Source: an uncultured Bacteroidota bacterium (GTDB lineage: Bacteria > Bacteroidota > Bacteroidia > Chitinophagales > Saprospiraceae). Taken from it: a stretch of 9,842 nucleotides of DNA. Every line of letters starts with the position of its first letter. Positions within the stretch are counted from its first letter, which is position 1. This document shows, in pieces, positions 1-7,558 of this stretch. A program made the translations under genes and the position numbers. Below the pieces are notes generated by a model that saw nothing but the letters and a program-made list of their open reading frames with translations, was not told the DNA's origin and did no database searches. The stretch covers positions 1-9,842 of the forward strand of contig CALEIL010000326.1 in the NCBI GenBank assembly GCA_937876435.1, written 5' to 3'.

Positions 1-120
1 CGAAGGGATTGGAGCGACGCGCCTGGCGCGCGGTCATGGAGGTGATCCGTGCGCCGGGCGAGAGGCTCAGGCCGGCGACGATGCCCGGCTCCAGGTTCGC
101 GAGGATGTCCTTCTCCACGT
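1..120. other. GC-rich terminal segment, possible chimeric junction
   Basis: By direct count 84 of 120 bases are G or C (70%), against 53% at 181-240 and 42% at 421-480. The glycosyltransferase frame stays open through it, but its residues (VEKDILANLEPGIVAG and onward) lack the expected family motifs after PPGID. All minus-strand frames but one, and two plus-strand frames, are also open, as is usual in GC-rich DNA. It may be an assembly chimera joined across the short GC-rich sequence encoding PPGI, or a real insertion. The true coding frame is unknown. Confidence 0.55.
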
Positions 121-775
121 CGATGCCCGGCGGCAGTACATGGAAGGTGGCTTTCTGGTAATTTTCGTAGGTTTCCCAGTCGCTGATTTCCTGGTAGGTG
201 GAAGTGATGATAAATTCGGCCAGCGCCAGGCACGCTTCTTCCGCGGCGATCCGCAAAGAAAATTTGAATTTTTCCTCCGCTTCTTCTTCGGTCAGGCCCA
301 TGTCTTTCATTTTACTCTTCTTGGGTCTTCCCAGGGAATGAGCCGTATGAGCAAAAGGCACGTTGAGCTTGAGCGACAATTCCTTGGCTACATATCCGGC
401 GTCGCCATAGTGACTGTGCATCCAATCCGGATAAATATTATGCTCTTCCATATGAGCCAATGCGTTGTCGACGAATTCGTCCAGATGCTCCCACAATTCT
501 TCCTTTTTACGGTAAAGATGTCCGGCAAACGGGATCCTCCTGATATCGCATTTGTCATTGATGACTTCGATGGGCTGACTATAGTCATCTGATTCATTGG
601 GATCGTCAATGAGCCGCGTGAAAATGTGAACGTGTTCCACCTCCGGATTCTGTGATAAATGTTGAGCCAGTTCATATACATAAATAATCTGACCCCCATT
701 GTCAGAGTCCTTTCCGATCTCAAGACCATCGCTCTTTATCAGGCCGTGAATGTTGTAGAGATGTATCCGAATCAT
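1..775 (-). CDS. Sucrose-phosphate synthase-type glycosyltransferase, N-terminal part
   Basis: A GT4-type glycosyltransferase of the sucrose-phosphate synthase/sucrose synthase family, which makes sucrose-6-phosphate from UDP-glucose and fructose-6-phosphate in the cytoplasm. The frame starts at ATG 775-773 and is open to the window edge (258 codons). Residues 1-219 carry family landmarks: an N-terminal beta strand, the glycine motif DNGGQIIYVYELA (25-37), FTRLID (52-57), RRIPFAG (79-85), KEELWEHLDEF (91-101), HSHYGDAGY (120-128), HTAHSLGR (143-150), and AEEACLALAEFIITSTYQEI (178-197), followed by VLPPGID (213-219). The UDP-binding C-terminal Rossmann domain should follow but lies outside. 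Residues after 219 do not look like this family and sit in a GC-rich segment, so the last ~120 bases may be foreign. The lipoprotein gene at 899 is divergent. The family is fairly sure; the exact substrate is inferred. Confidence 0.85.
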   Translation of the reverse strand, partial: MIRIHLYNIHGLIKSDGLEIGKDSDNGGQIIYVYELAQHLSQNPEVEHVHIFTRLIDDPNESDDYSQPIEVINDKCDIRRIPFAGHLYRKKEELWEHLDEFVDNALAHMEEHNIYPDWMHSHYGDAGYVAKELSLKLNVPFAHTAHSLGRPKKSKMKDMGLTEEEAEEKFKFSLRIAAEEACLALAEFIITSTYQEISDWETYENYQKATFHVLPPGIDVEKDILANLEPGIVAGLSLSPGARITSMTARQARRSNPF

Positions 776-898
776 AATCTTACGATTTTGTTTTTCTTCG
801 TGTTTCTTGGTATTTTACTTACAATAAACTAAATTTCAGAAGAATTGATGTCATGATCGATCCAAAATCTTCTCCCCACGAAAGTTAATTCTTGGAAT

Positions 899-1636
899 AT
901 GAACAATCTGTTTTTTTTATTTTCGGTGGTTTTGCTTTCTAATTATTGCCTGGTTTCATGCACCGGATCGGATTCTGCTGCCTCTCATCCCCGGACAGCC
1001 GATGAGGTGGCCAGGGCCATCGAAAAAGCCATACACAAGGATGATTGGGATAATACCCAATGGATTAGCTGGACCTTTCCGGGAAACAGACAACATCTGC
1101 TGGACCGGGAGCGTGGATACGCTGAAGTCAAATGGGGAGATTATAAAGCTTTGATCGATGTCAATACCCAAAAAGGGATCGTTTACCACAACGATGGCAT
1201 CGTGGAAGGGAAACTCAGGGATTCGTTGATCCAAAGAGCGTGGGGAGCACATATCAATGATGCCTTCTGGCTCAATGCACCGGCCAAACTCTACGATGAG
1301 GGTACCCAACGTTCACTGGTACAACGCGATGGGGACACCCTTCTCAAGGTAGAATATACTACGGGGGGAGTGACGCCCGGAGATTCCTATATCTGGCATT
1401 TCGATGAAAATTTCCAACCGACAGCCTGGGAAATGTACGTATCGGTCATACCCACCCCTGGTGCGAAATCCACCTGGGAAAACTGGGTTACGCTGGAGAG
1501 TGGTGCCCGCATTGCCACCCATCACTACAATGAAGTGGGCCGGTTGACTGAAATCAAGGGCGTGAAATCGGGGAATTCGTACAAGGACTTCGGTCGGGAA
1601 GAAGACCCTTTTTCAAAATTGATGAGTAATAATTAA
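899..1636 (+). CDS. Secreted lipoprotein, LolA-like/DUF6503-like hypothetical
   Basis: A 245-residue protein of unknown function, probably lipid-anchored in the envelope. It begins with a hydrophobic segment (residues 3-20) ending in the lipobox LVSC, so Cys21 is the likely lipidated residue. The mature part is rich in Trp and Tyr and beta-strand-like: ISWTFPGNR (56-64), AEVKWGDYKALIDVNTQKGI (75-94), HINDAFWLNAPAKLYDEG (118-135), TTGGVTPGDSYIWHFDEN (154-171), GARIATHHY (202-210). The order of WTF, an early strand with a W, a central NDAFWL-P-KL-D-G block and a TPGDSY block resembles Bacteroidota lipoproteins with a LolA-like half-barrel that may bind lipid. I recall them as DUF6503-like but cannot confirm it. 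No signal peptide-independent start is needed because ATG 899 precedes the n-region directly. It is divergent from the glycosyltransferase and has no obvious operon partner. Confidence 0.8.
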   Translation: MNNLFFLFSVVLLSNYCLVSCTGSDSAASHPRTADEVARAIEKAIHKDDWDNTQWISWTFPGNRQHLLDRERGYAEVKWGDYKALIDVNTQKGIVYHNDGIVEGKLRDSLIQRAWGAHINDAFWLNAPAKLYDEGTQRSLVQRDGDTLLKVEYTTGGVTPGDSYIWHFDENFQPTAWEMYVSVIPTPGAKSTWENWVTLESGARIATHHYNEVGRLTEIKGVKSGNSYKDFGREEDPFSKLMSNN

Positions 1637-1938
1637 TATAGAACGGGCAGTGGTGAAATGAAGTGGCGTTGTGAGTACGGCTCCTGCGTCGGAAGCCCGG
1701 CTTTGTAAATGTTGAATGAACGATGTCAGTCTGTGTGAGATTATGAATGATCGACGATGAAATGTATTTTTCATAAGGAGGAATAGGAGCACTATGGTTG
1801 GGAAGGAGGATTTTCCAGTAGTATGGGTCGGCTTCGGCTTCCCATGTTCAGTAAGTTTCATCCCTGAAGCATTTCACAGGTAAACCTGCGACGCAGCCGT
1901 AGCGTATTCAGATCCAAAACGCCCTGGAGGGGTTCTAT
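1637..1938. other. Gene-free stretch, possible dispersed repeat at its right end
   Basis: No convincing gene is seen in these ~300 bases, which lie between convergent genes (the lipoprotein and the CBS-domain protein). The right part (about 1800-1935) contains short dyads: CTGCG-A-CGCAG at 1886-1896 and CCCT-GG-AGGG near 1923-1933. It also has the phrases CCCTGAAGC and CGCCCTGGAGGGG, which remind me of dispersed palindromic intergenic repeats in Bacteroidota genomes. This is a recollection, not a match I could test. No strong hairpin followed by a T-run is present, so I call no terminator. Confidence 0.3.
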
Positions 1939-2346
1939 TCAGAAGGGAAAATCATCGCCTGGATAAGCTTCATTGTATTGATATTTCAACAGATCAAAGG
2001 TAGTTAACATGCCGACGAGTTTTCGGTCTTCATCCACGACGGGAACGGAATGAAAACGATTTTGAAGCAAGACAACAGAAGCTGCGCCGATCTTGTCCGT
2101 AGGATTGAGTACCGCCAATTTGGTGGTCATCACCTCTTTGAGCGGGATCAGGTCCGTATCCTCGTGCGTTTTGTGCAATCTCAGGAGGTCGAAAGTAGTT
2201 ACCACACCTACTAAAATACAGTCTTTGCATATAGGGATATGGTGAAAGTTGTTCGATTTGAAAATATTGCGAGCATCCGACACGGTGTCTTCCGGACTCA
2301 GGGTGACCAATTTGGTCGTCATGATGGTCGATATCTCATTGTTCAT
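1939..2346 (-). CDS. Tandem CBS-domain protein
   Basis: A 135-residue soluble protein made almost entirely of two CBS motifs (a Bateman module), which typically bind adenosyl ligands such as AMP, ATP or SAM and act as sensors. CBS1 spans about residues 6-57 (IMTTKLVTLSPEDTVSDA, then HHIPICKDCILVGVVTTFDL). CBS2 spans about 72-124 (VMTTKLAVLNPTDKIGAA, then HSVPVVDEDRKLVGMLTTFDL). The two copies align well, each with the xMTTKLxxLxPxD opening and the closing VGxxTTFDLL. No output domain is fused, so the partner is unknown. The gene lies 69 bases after the large outer-membrane protein gene on the same strand and may be the last gene of that operon. The ATG at 2346 gives the natural N-terminus just before the first CBS. 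Loose C-terminal residues (GDDFPF) are acidic and aromatic. Confidence 0.9.
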   Translation of the reverse strand: MNNEISTIMTTKLVTLSPEDTVSDARNIFKSNNFHHIPICKDCILVGVVTTFDLLRLHKTHEDTDLIPLKEVMTTKLAVLNPTDKIGAASVVLLQNRFHSVPVVDEDRKLVGMLTTFDLLKYQYNEAYPGDDFPF

Positions 2347-2415
2347 GCATCATAGTTGTTGTTCAACTCCAAATATACAATTTTCATTCAACCCAGTGTT
2401 CCAATTTTCCCAGCG

Positions 2416-5400
2416 TTAAAAAAGCAGGTTGGCTTGAATCGATCCGGAATGCACGACGGAAGCATCTCCGTTTTTTCGACCGTGATAGCGCAGGGAGATT
2501 ACCAGGTTGTTGGGCAGCCTGCGCTGAACATTGGTTTCCCACAACAGATTGTTCCCGGGACGGAGTCCACCCAACATGACCTGCTCCAACGACAGGTTTT
2601 GCTCCGCGGACTTAAACCGGACGTTGGAATAGTCTACCGAAGTCCGGGTAGACCATTTGAGGTTGGGTCTGAATTGCCACGAAAGTTGGTTGTTCCAGAT
2701 GGAGGAAGTATGATCCCGATCCTCGTCTGAACCTCGAATCAACCCCGTTTCATATTCCAATTGCATGGTCTGATTGAGCATCCACCTTAGCTTATGGCTC
2801 GCTTCGAGAAATTGCAGACTGAAATTTCTTTCAACAAAAGCAGTAGCGGACTGATCTACAAGCCGCCATTTGAGATCGAGCAGGGAATTGACCTGACCGG
2901 AATAAATAATGGTCGATTTTGTGAAAAATTCACGGGTGTCAAAAGTCTCAAATCCAGTGTGGAGGAAGTCCTTTTGTTTTCGAACCCAGTATCCCAGGTG
3001 TTCCTGGAAAATCTTTCCATTGCGGTTAAAATACAGGTTGGACAAAACGTTTTGCCTCGAAGAAACCAGCGACGTATCCGGAATATTCCATAACCGGATT
3101 TTGCCCGTTCTCTGCTGTTTATTTTCTATGTGAAAACTGTTCTCGGTAGACCACCTGGACCAGAATTTGTGATCCGTCCATTTAGCCAGGTCGATATTCC
3201 AGGCCCACTTCAGGTTGTAATTGAATGTGGAGATCAGGGTGTTTTCCAAACTGCTGACGCGAATATAATTTCGTTCGTCGGGGTAAATGGCGGGAAAAAA
3301 TTCATTGAGTTGCTGGATAGAATCCTGGTTGACATCGACGTATTTGTACTGACCGTTTCCCGTTTCAACCTTGATATACTGGAATTGTCGCCTGGGCTCC
3401 TTGCCATTGGAAAGCGCTATTTCACCCTGGTTGTTCCAGCCATCATCAAACCAACGCTGTGAGAAAAGCATTTGTCCCAGAATGTTCCAGCCCTGCTGGT
3501 CATCCCGGATTATGTCGGCTTGCCGGATTACGTTCAGATGCCTGACCGTGGCGATCCAGCGAATATAGCTTTTCTCTCCCGTGATCCCGGTTTCCATCTG
3601 AAGATCGTCGGTCCTGAAAGCCCGTAAAAATTGATTAGTCCCGGGTTGGTAATCCAACCTACTGGATAACGTAAACGAATGATTGTTTTTCAGATCCATC
3701 CGGACGAACCCTTTATCCCACTTCATAGAAACCGCTGTCAGGCTATCGGATAGCCGATCCCGTACCTCGTTGAATTCGCCCTGATACCCCGTTGAAAAAG
3801 TCAGATCACCGGACTCGCCCGGTTTCCATCTCAGGGTGGCAGTCGGCCGGGAGAATGTAGAAGCTACCTGGGTCGTTTTGCTATGGGTGAGGGACTCGAA
3901 AAGCTGGATATCCCATTTGCCCGGTGTCCAGTGGAGATCAAACTCGTGTCTGTTTCCCGTGTATTCCGTGAATGCATCAAAACTCTGATAACCATAGGCA
4001 GTATTGAAATTCCTGTCCTGGTATCGAGCTCCCAACTGGTAGAAGCGCTCGGTGACAGGAGCGGCATCGGTCTGATAGTTCCAGTTTCTGTCAAACTCCA
4101 CGGGCCGATAGCTGGCGATGGGTCGGAAAGTTGATTTCCGCCATTCCAGATTTCCGTTTATCCGAAAAGATTGTTCCCGGGTTGTGTCCAGATCAAGGCC
4201 CCAGGTAAACCCACTGTTTTGGGCCCATCCTGCATTATCTTCCTGATCAGTGTTTGAAAAACGATTGAGATCTTCATTGGTCAGCGACCACTCGCTGTAG
4301 ATCGAGTTTTGGAGATTCCCACCCCACGATTTTTTGATATTGAATCCAAACATCTGTTGTTGCTGAGGAGCCTGCAATCTTGTGATAGGGGCATAACTAC
4401 CATTGTGACTCCCGTCCGGATTGGGAGGGACCCAGTGAAAAACTTCCCCATTGGTAAAAGTGGATGCCTGTTCATAATCACCATTTCCAGAACCTACAAA
4501 ACTAAAGGAAGCGGTATACAGGGGTGCATCGATGGGTTCTTTGACGTGGCGGAGAATGCCGGAATATCCCAGGGTGTCGATCACTTCATAAAGCACTACG
4601 CCTTCTTCGTATCCCCCCTGCCAGGGCACTACAGAAGTTCCAGTGAGTTCCTCCACATTATCACCCGCTTCAGCGAGGATGGCCTCGTTCTCAGGAGTGA
4701 GTATGTTGTTTTGATACGCGGATTTGCCATCCTGTTCGCTATACAGTTGCAGACCCATTTCCCAATTGTTTTTTTGCCAGGTACTGTGCCCGGCGATCAG
4801 ACTTCGCAGGTAGTTTTGCTCAGCGAATTCATATTCTACGATGATGCGGCTGGTAGCGCTGATGTAGATCCGCGGGGTGAACGTAATCTCACCGAGATTA
4901 TAATCGATGGTATAGTCATTGAGTTCACCGCGTTTCAACAATTGTCCGTCTAGATAAACCCGTTCGGTTCCGGCCAGAATCACCACAAAAAGGTTGTTGC
5001 CACTTTCAGCCACCCGGTAAGGTCCTTGATTTCCTTCCTCTACGGAAAGGGGTGTTCGCTTAAATTTACCTTTGGATACCGAATAATTGATGGAAGAACG
5101 TTGGCTCCATCCTGATTCCATATCGGATTGGTATGAGGCGAATACCCCTTTAGTCTTTTTGTAGTACCGCATAAAGTAGTTATCCGGACTCCGGATTTCG
5201 TGATCTCCGGCGATCAGAGTGGCATTGTCCTTTTTGAGTTGGATAAACACTTTGTCAAATTCCTGCAGTCGTTGGGAGTTTCCTTCGGGTTGGATCGGGA
5301 TGCTGTTGTCGGACAAGCTTCCCACCACCTCGATACCGTGTGGCAAAGACCCCCTCAGCTGCAGATCGAAATTGGAATTGAGCGTCGTGTTTTGGTTGTT

Positions 5401-5853
5401 CCCGATATTGACGCCCCGTCCAAAATGACCGCTGTAGGTGATACTCGACCATGCCGGAAACGATGATTCCGATTCCAATCCCAACGGCAGACTTTTGATC
5501 AAATAATCGCTTTTGACCAACTGGGTATCGATCCAGGTGGCTGGATTCGCTAATATGGGGGACAAGGGCCTTTCGCGGACGATATAATATCGATCGTACA
5601 AGGCATCCGACATCAATCTGATCTGGAGGCTGTCTATAATCCGATAATCGGTGGAATCGCGAAGAAATTGCCCGTTGAGATCTCTGATGGATATCAAGGA
5701 GGAATGAAGAACCGGCCTTTTTAAAGTTAGTATGGACTCCACGGCAAGAATGGTGTCGATCGCAGCGAATGACTGGCTTTGTCCCTTGGGTACACAAAGG
5801 ACCAGAAGGCAGGTCACAGACCACCAGATCAATACCGTATTACGCGTTTCCAT
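2416..5853 (-). CDS. Very large outer-membrane beta-barrel protein
   Basis: An 1145-residue predicted outer-membrane protein of unknown function. A signal peptide covers residues 1 to about 27 (charged METR, hydrophobic VLIWWSVTCLLVLCV, then GQSQS). Residues 140-220 carry a block with GRGVNIGNNQN, LQLRGSLP, SDNSIPIQPEGNSQ and LQEFDKVFI followed by AGDHE. Residues 278-350 carry GPYRVAES, AGTERVYLDGQLLKRGE, NDYTIDYNLGEITFTP and EYEFAEQNYLRSL, a pattern seen in large Bacteroidota surface proteins and reminiscent of parts of SprA, which is about twice as long. The rest alternates polar and aromatic residues, rich in W and Y, as in many-stranded barrels, and the chain ends in ANLLF with a terminal Phe like the barrel assembly signal. 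The start overlaps the acyltransferase stop by 25 bases, implying translational coupling. A role in envelope biogenesis or secretion is inference. It is intact, with no frameshift seen. Confidence 0.85.
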   Translation of the reverse strand: METRNTVLIWWSVTCLLVLCVPKGQSQSFAAIDTILAVESILTLKRPVLHSSLISIRDLNGQFLRDSTDYRIIDSLQIRLMSDALYDRYYIVRERPLSPILANPATWIDTQLVKSDYLIKSLPLGLESESSFPAWSSITYSGHFGRGVNIGNNQNTTLNSNFDLQLRGSLPHGIEVVGSLSDNSIPIQPEGNSQRLQEFDKVFIQLKKDNATLIAGDHEIRSPDNYFMRYYKKTKGVFASYQSDMESGWSQRSSINYSVSKGKFKRTPLSVEEGNQGPYRVAESGNNLFVVILAGTERVYLDGQLLKRGELNDYTIDYNLGEITFTPRIYISATSRIIVEYEFAEQNYLRSLIAGHSTWQKNNWEMGLQLYSEQDGKSAYQNNILTPENEAILAEAGDNVEELTGTSVVPWQGGYEEGVVLYEVIDTLGYSGILRHVKEPIDAPLYTASFSFVGSGNGDYEQASTFTNGEVFHWVPPNPDGSHNGSYAPITRLQAPQQQQMFGFNIKKSWGGNLQNSIYSEWSLTNEDLNRFSNTDQEDNAGWAQNSGFTWGLDLDTTREQSFRINGNLEWRKSTFRPIASYRPVEFDRNWNYQTDAAPVTERFYQLGARYQDRNFNTAYGYQSFDAFTEYTGNRHEFDLHWTPGKWDIQLFESLTHSKTTQVASTFSRPTATLRWKPGESGDLTFSTGYQGEFNEVRDRLSDSLTAVSMKWDKGFVRMDLKNNHSFTLSSRLDYQPGTNQFLRAFRTDDLQMETGITGEKSYIRWIATVRHLNVIRQADIIRDDQQGWNILGQMLFSQRWFDDGWNNQGEIALSNGKEPRRQFQYIKVETGNGQYKYVDVNQDSIQQLNEFFPAIYPDERNYIRVSSLENTLISTFNYNLKWAWNIDLAKWTDHKFWSRWSTENSFHIENKQQRTGKIRLWNIPDTSLVSSRQNVLSNLYFNRNGKIFQEHLGYWVRKQKDFLHTGFETFDTREFFTKSTIIYSGQVNSLLDLKWRLVDQSATAFVERNFSLQFLEASHKLRWMLNQTMQLEYETGLIRGSDEDRDHTSSIWNNQLSWQFRPNLKWSTRTSVDYSNVRFKSAEQNLSLEQVMLGGLRPGNNLLWETNVQRRLPNNLVISLRYHGRKNGDASVVHSGSIQANLLF

Positions 5854-6731
5854 CTTTTATGCGTCCATAACCAACACGCCGGTTGATTTAATATATTTTC
5901 CATCAGTTTTTTACTGTAAATGGCCGTTATTTTTTCAGGACTGTAATTGGCAGGCTCCTTAACCAATAGCGAGAAATCCGCTTTGTAATATCCTCTTTTG
6001 ACTTTATAGATCGAAAAATAGTAAATAGGGATGTTATAGCGGACAGCCATAGTACTCATGCCCGGTACAAATGGGCTGCGGAGTCCGAAGAAATCTACCC
6101 AATGCGCCGTCATCGTAAATGGTGTTGATTGGTCGCTCAGAAAAATATAAGCCGAGGTGGCCCGGTCTTTGGCGAGGATATCCCTCAAAACCAGTCCCAT
6201 AGGGATCATGACGGTCTTGACTTTTTCACGGAGATCGAGAATAATCTGGTTCATCGCCCGGTTGGAAAGTGGTTTGTATATCGACAACGTTCGGACGGGT
6301 AATTGGTCTCCGGCAGTCACCACGGCCCATTCCCAATTGTTGACGTGCGCCCCGCAGATAAATATATCCTGTTGATTGTGAAATTCTTCCCTCATTTCAT
6401 CACTGAGCTGAATGTTAAACCTCCGCTGAAATTCCTCCCTTCGCATGGTAAAAGCTTTTACAATTTCGGCGATCATATCGGCAAAATGGTGAATGAATTG
6501 GTTTTCCAGCTCTGTCTTTTGCTGCGGTGTGGCCTCAGGAAAAACGATATTCAGGTTTTGTGCGATCACCTGTCGGCGGTACCGGAAGACCTTGAAGAGT
6601 ATCCAGGATATTCCGCGTCCGATCCCGTATAGCCAGGACAGGGGGAGGATACTTAATAGATATATAGGGAGACGGATCAGGTAGTAACTGATCTTGTAAA
6701 TGGCCGTTTGTAGGAATAGAATAGTTTTCAT
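5829..6731 (-). CDS. Lipid A biosynthesis acyltransferase (LpxL/HtrB family)
   Basis: A 300-residue inner-membrane-associated acyltransferase that adds secondary acyl chains to lipid A precursors from acyl-ACP; some relatives act on other lipids. Residues 5-47 are hydrophobic and hold the usual N-terminal membrane anchor (LIRLPIYLLSILPLSWLYGI). The catalytic HX4(D/E) motif is HVNNWE at 129-134. Downstream are the family blocks FLSDQS (197-202), the FVPGMSTMAVRYNIPIYYF segment (221-239) and the closing WLWTHKRWKR (287-296). Length and order fit LpxL-type enzymes. It is the first gene of a minus-strand run: its TGA lies inside the start of the large barrel protein gene, and the CBS-domain gene follows. 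This puts LPS maturation and an outer-membrane protein under one transcript. msrA is divergent across a 171-base gap. Which acyl chain or position it uses cannot be read from the sequence. Confidence 0.92.
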   Translation of the reverse strand: MKTILFLQTAIYKISYYLIRLPIYLLSILPLSWLYGIGRGISWILFKVFRYRRQVIAQNLNIVFPEATPQQKTELENQFIHHFADMIAEIVKAFTMRREEFQRRFNIQLSDEMREEFHNQQDIFICGAHVNNWEWAVVTAGDQLPVRTLSIYKPLSNRAMNQIILDLREKVKTVMIPMGLVLRDILAKDRATSAYIFLSDQSTPFTMTAHWVDFFGLRSPFVPGMSTMAVRYNIPIYYFSIYKVKRGYYKADFSLLVKEPANYSPEKITAIYSKKLMENILNQPACWLWTHKRWKRVIRY

Positions 6732-6833
6732 AGTTGAGCGGTTAAGATAGGAATTATTCGCTTATCAAATGTCTAAACGAAAAGGGGGGGTAAGTGTTAG
6801 AAGGTGAAACGGGAAGAGCGCATTTTTTAGCCA

Positions 6834-6849
6834 GTCAAAATGGTTTGAC
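6834..6849. promoter_or_regulatory. Perfect inverted repeat, possible operator
   Basis: GTCAAA-ATGG-TTTGAC has two perfect 6-base arms around a 4-base centre, in the 171-base divergent gap between the acyltransferase gene and msrA, about 54 bases before the msrA start. The right arm contains TTTG, the short upstream promoter element of Bacteroidota, but I find no matching TAnnTTTG at proper spacing. It may be a repressor site or chance. Confidence 0.3.
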
Positions 6850-6902
6850 AGAAGAAATACGGAAATGTTTCGTTGTATTATGGACTCGAAAAATTATCGA
6901 AT

Positions 6903-7454
6903 ATGGAAACTCAAAATATGGAAACAGCCACCCTGGGCGGGGGCTGCTTTTGGTGTACCGAAGCTGTTATGCTGGAACTGAATGGGGTGGACAATGTAGT
7001 TCCTGGATATTCCGGGGGCCATACAGAAGGAAAACCAAGCTACCGGGAAGTGTGCACCGGAACGACCGGGCATGCCGAGGTGATTCAGGTCCGTTTTGAC
7101 CCGGATGTGATCTCGTATGAAGATCTTTTGAGGATATTTATGACTACCCACGATCCTACCACGCTCAACCGGCAGGGGGCAGATCAGGGTACTCAATACC
7201 GCTCGGTGATATACTACCACGATGAGGAACAGAAAAAAATGGCTGAAAAGGTGGTGCGGGATCTGGCACCCTATTACGACGATCCGATCGTCACCGAAAT
7301 CAGTCCGCTGGGCGATTTCTACGAAGCCGAGGAATATCACCATGATTATTACCGGAACAATCCCGCACAGGGATATTGCCGGATCGTAATTACGCCTAAG
7401 GTGGCTAAACTGAGGCAGATGTATGCGGATAAATTGAAGGCAGCGTCAATCTAA
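6903..7454 (+). CDS. msrA: Peptide-methionine (S)-S-oxide reductase MsrA
   Basis: MsrA reduces the S-epimer of methionine sulfoxide in oxidised proteins, regenerated by thioredoxin. Numbered from ATG 6903 (183 residues), the signature GGGCFWC is at 12-18 with catalytic Cys15. Further family blocks follow: GVDNVVPGYSGGH (28-40), PSYREVCTGTTGHAEVI (45-61), DLLRIFMTTHDPTTLNRQG (74-92), DQGTQYRSVIYYHDEEQ (94-110), FYEAEEYHHDYY (139-150) and NPAQGYCRIVITPKVAKLR (153-171). The Cys at 159 (QGYC) is the likely resolving cysteine. No MsrB is fused. There is no signal peptide, so it is cytoplasmic. A second in-frame ATG at 6918 would give an equally good start directly before the first strand; the frame also extends up to a TTG at 6873, which I disfavour. 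The acyltransferase gene is divergent, and the next gene downstream differs sharply in composition, so msrA is probably monocistronic. Confidence 0.96.
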   Translation: METQNMETATLGGGCFWCTEAVMLELNGVDNVVPGYSGGHTEGKPSYREVCTGTTGHAEVIQVRFDPDVISYEDLLRIFMTTHDPTTLNRQGADQGTQYRSVIYYHDEEQKKMAEKVVRDLAPYYDDPIVTEISPLGDFYEAEEYHHDYYRNNPAQGYCRIVITPKVAKLRQMYADKLKAASI

Positions 7455-7480
7455 AATGTTAAATGTTGTAAATTTATGAG

Positions 7481-7516
7481 TTTGACCAAATAAAATATTA
7501 CCTTACAATTAATTTG
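7481..7516 (+). promoter_or_regulatory. Weak candidate Bacteroidota promoter before the repeat arrays
   Basis: TTTG at 7481-7484 is followed after 24 bases by TTAATTTG at 7509-7516, one mismatch from the TAnnTTTG element used by Bacteroidota housekeeping sigma factors. The spacing is slightly longer than usual. Transcription from it would begin just before the hexamer array at 7529, placing the array ATGs at the very start of the message. This is a weak call. Confidence 0.25.
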
Positions 7517-7528
7517 TAATCTTTAAAT

Positions 7529-7558
7529 CTTATGCTTATGCTTATGCTTATGCTTATG
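7529..7558 (+). repeat. Hexamer tandem array, five copies of CTTATG
   Basis: Five perfect, uninterrupted copies of CTTATG run directly into the octamer array at 7559. Each copy contains an ATG (at 7532, 7538, 7544, 7550 and 7556), all in one frame, encoding alternating Met-Leu. The 6-base period means that copy-number change never alters frame, only the number of start codons and Met-Leu pairs. These ATGs are the only start codons positioned to begin the signal peptide encoded at 7591-7626. Confidence 0.97.

Noticed and set aside
140..592. Plus-strand 150-codon frame opposite the left-hand glycosyltransferase gene
   Set aside because: The minus-strand frame here carries clear sucrose-phosphate synthase motifs, so the plus-strand frame is a shadow.
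1794..1883. 29-codon frame starting ATG with an excellent Shine-Dalgarno-like AAGGAGGAATAGGAG upstream
   Set aside because: Bacteroidota rely little on Shine-Dalgarno sites, the peptide has no recognisable feature, and the segment may belong to a repeat. Chance purine-rich sequence is likelier.
4309..4953. Long plus-strand open frame of 214 codons
   Set aside because: It lies wholly opposite the intact outer-membrane barrel gene, and its residues have no family pattern. It is an antisense shadow, as are the other plus-strand frames between 2356 and 5466.
6784..6790. Run of seven G in the gap between the acyltransferase gene and msrA
   Set aside because: G-runs can be phase-variable, but this one is short and outside coding sequence, and I could not tie it to a promoter spacer.
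6873..6902. TTG start adding ten residues to MsrA
   Set aside because: The extra residues are not needed for the fold, and two ATGs (6903 and 6918) sit right before the conserved first strand.
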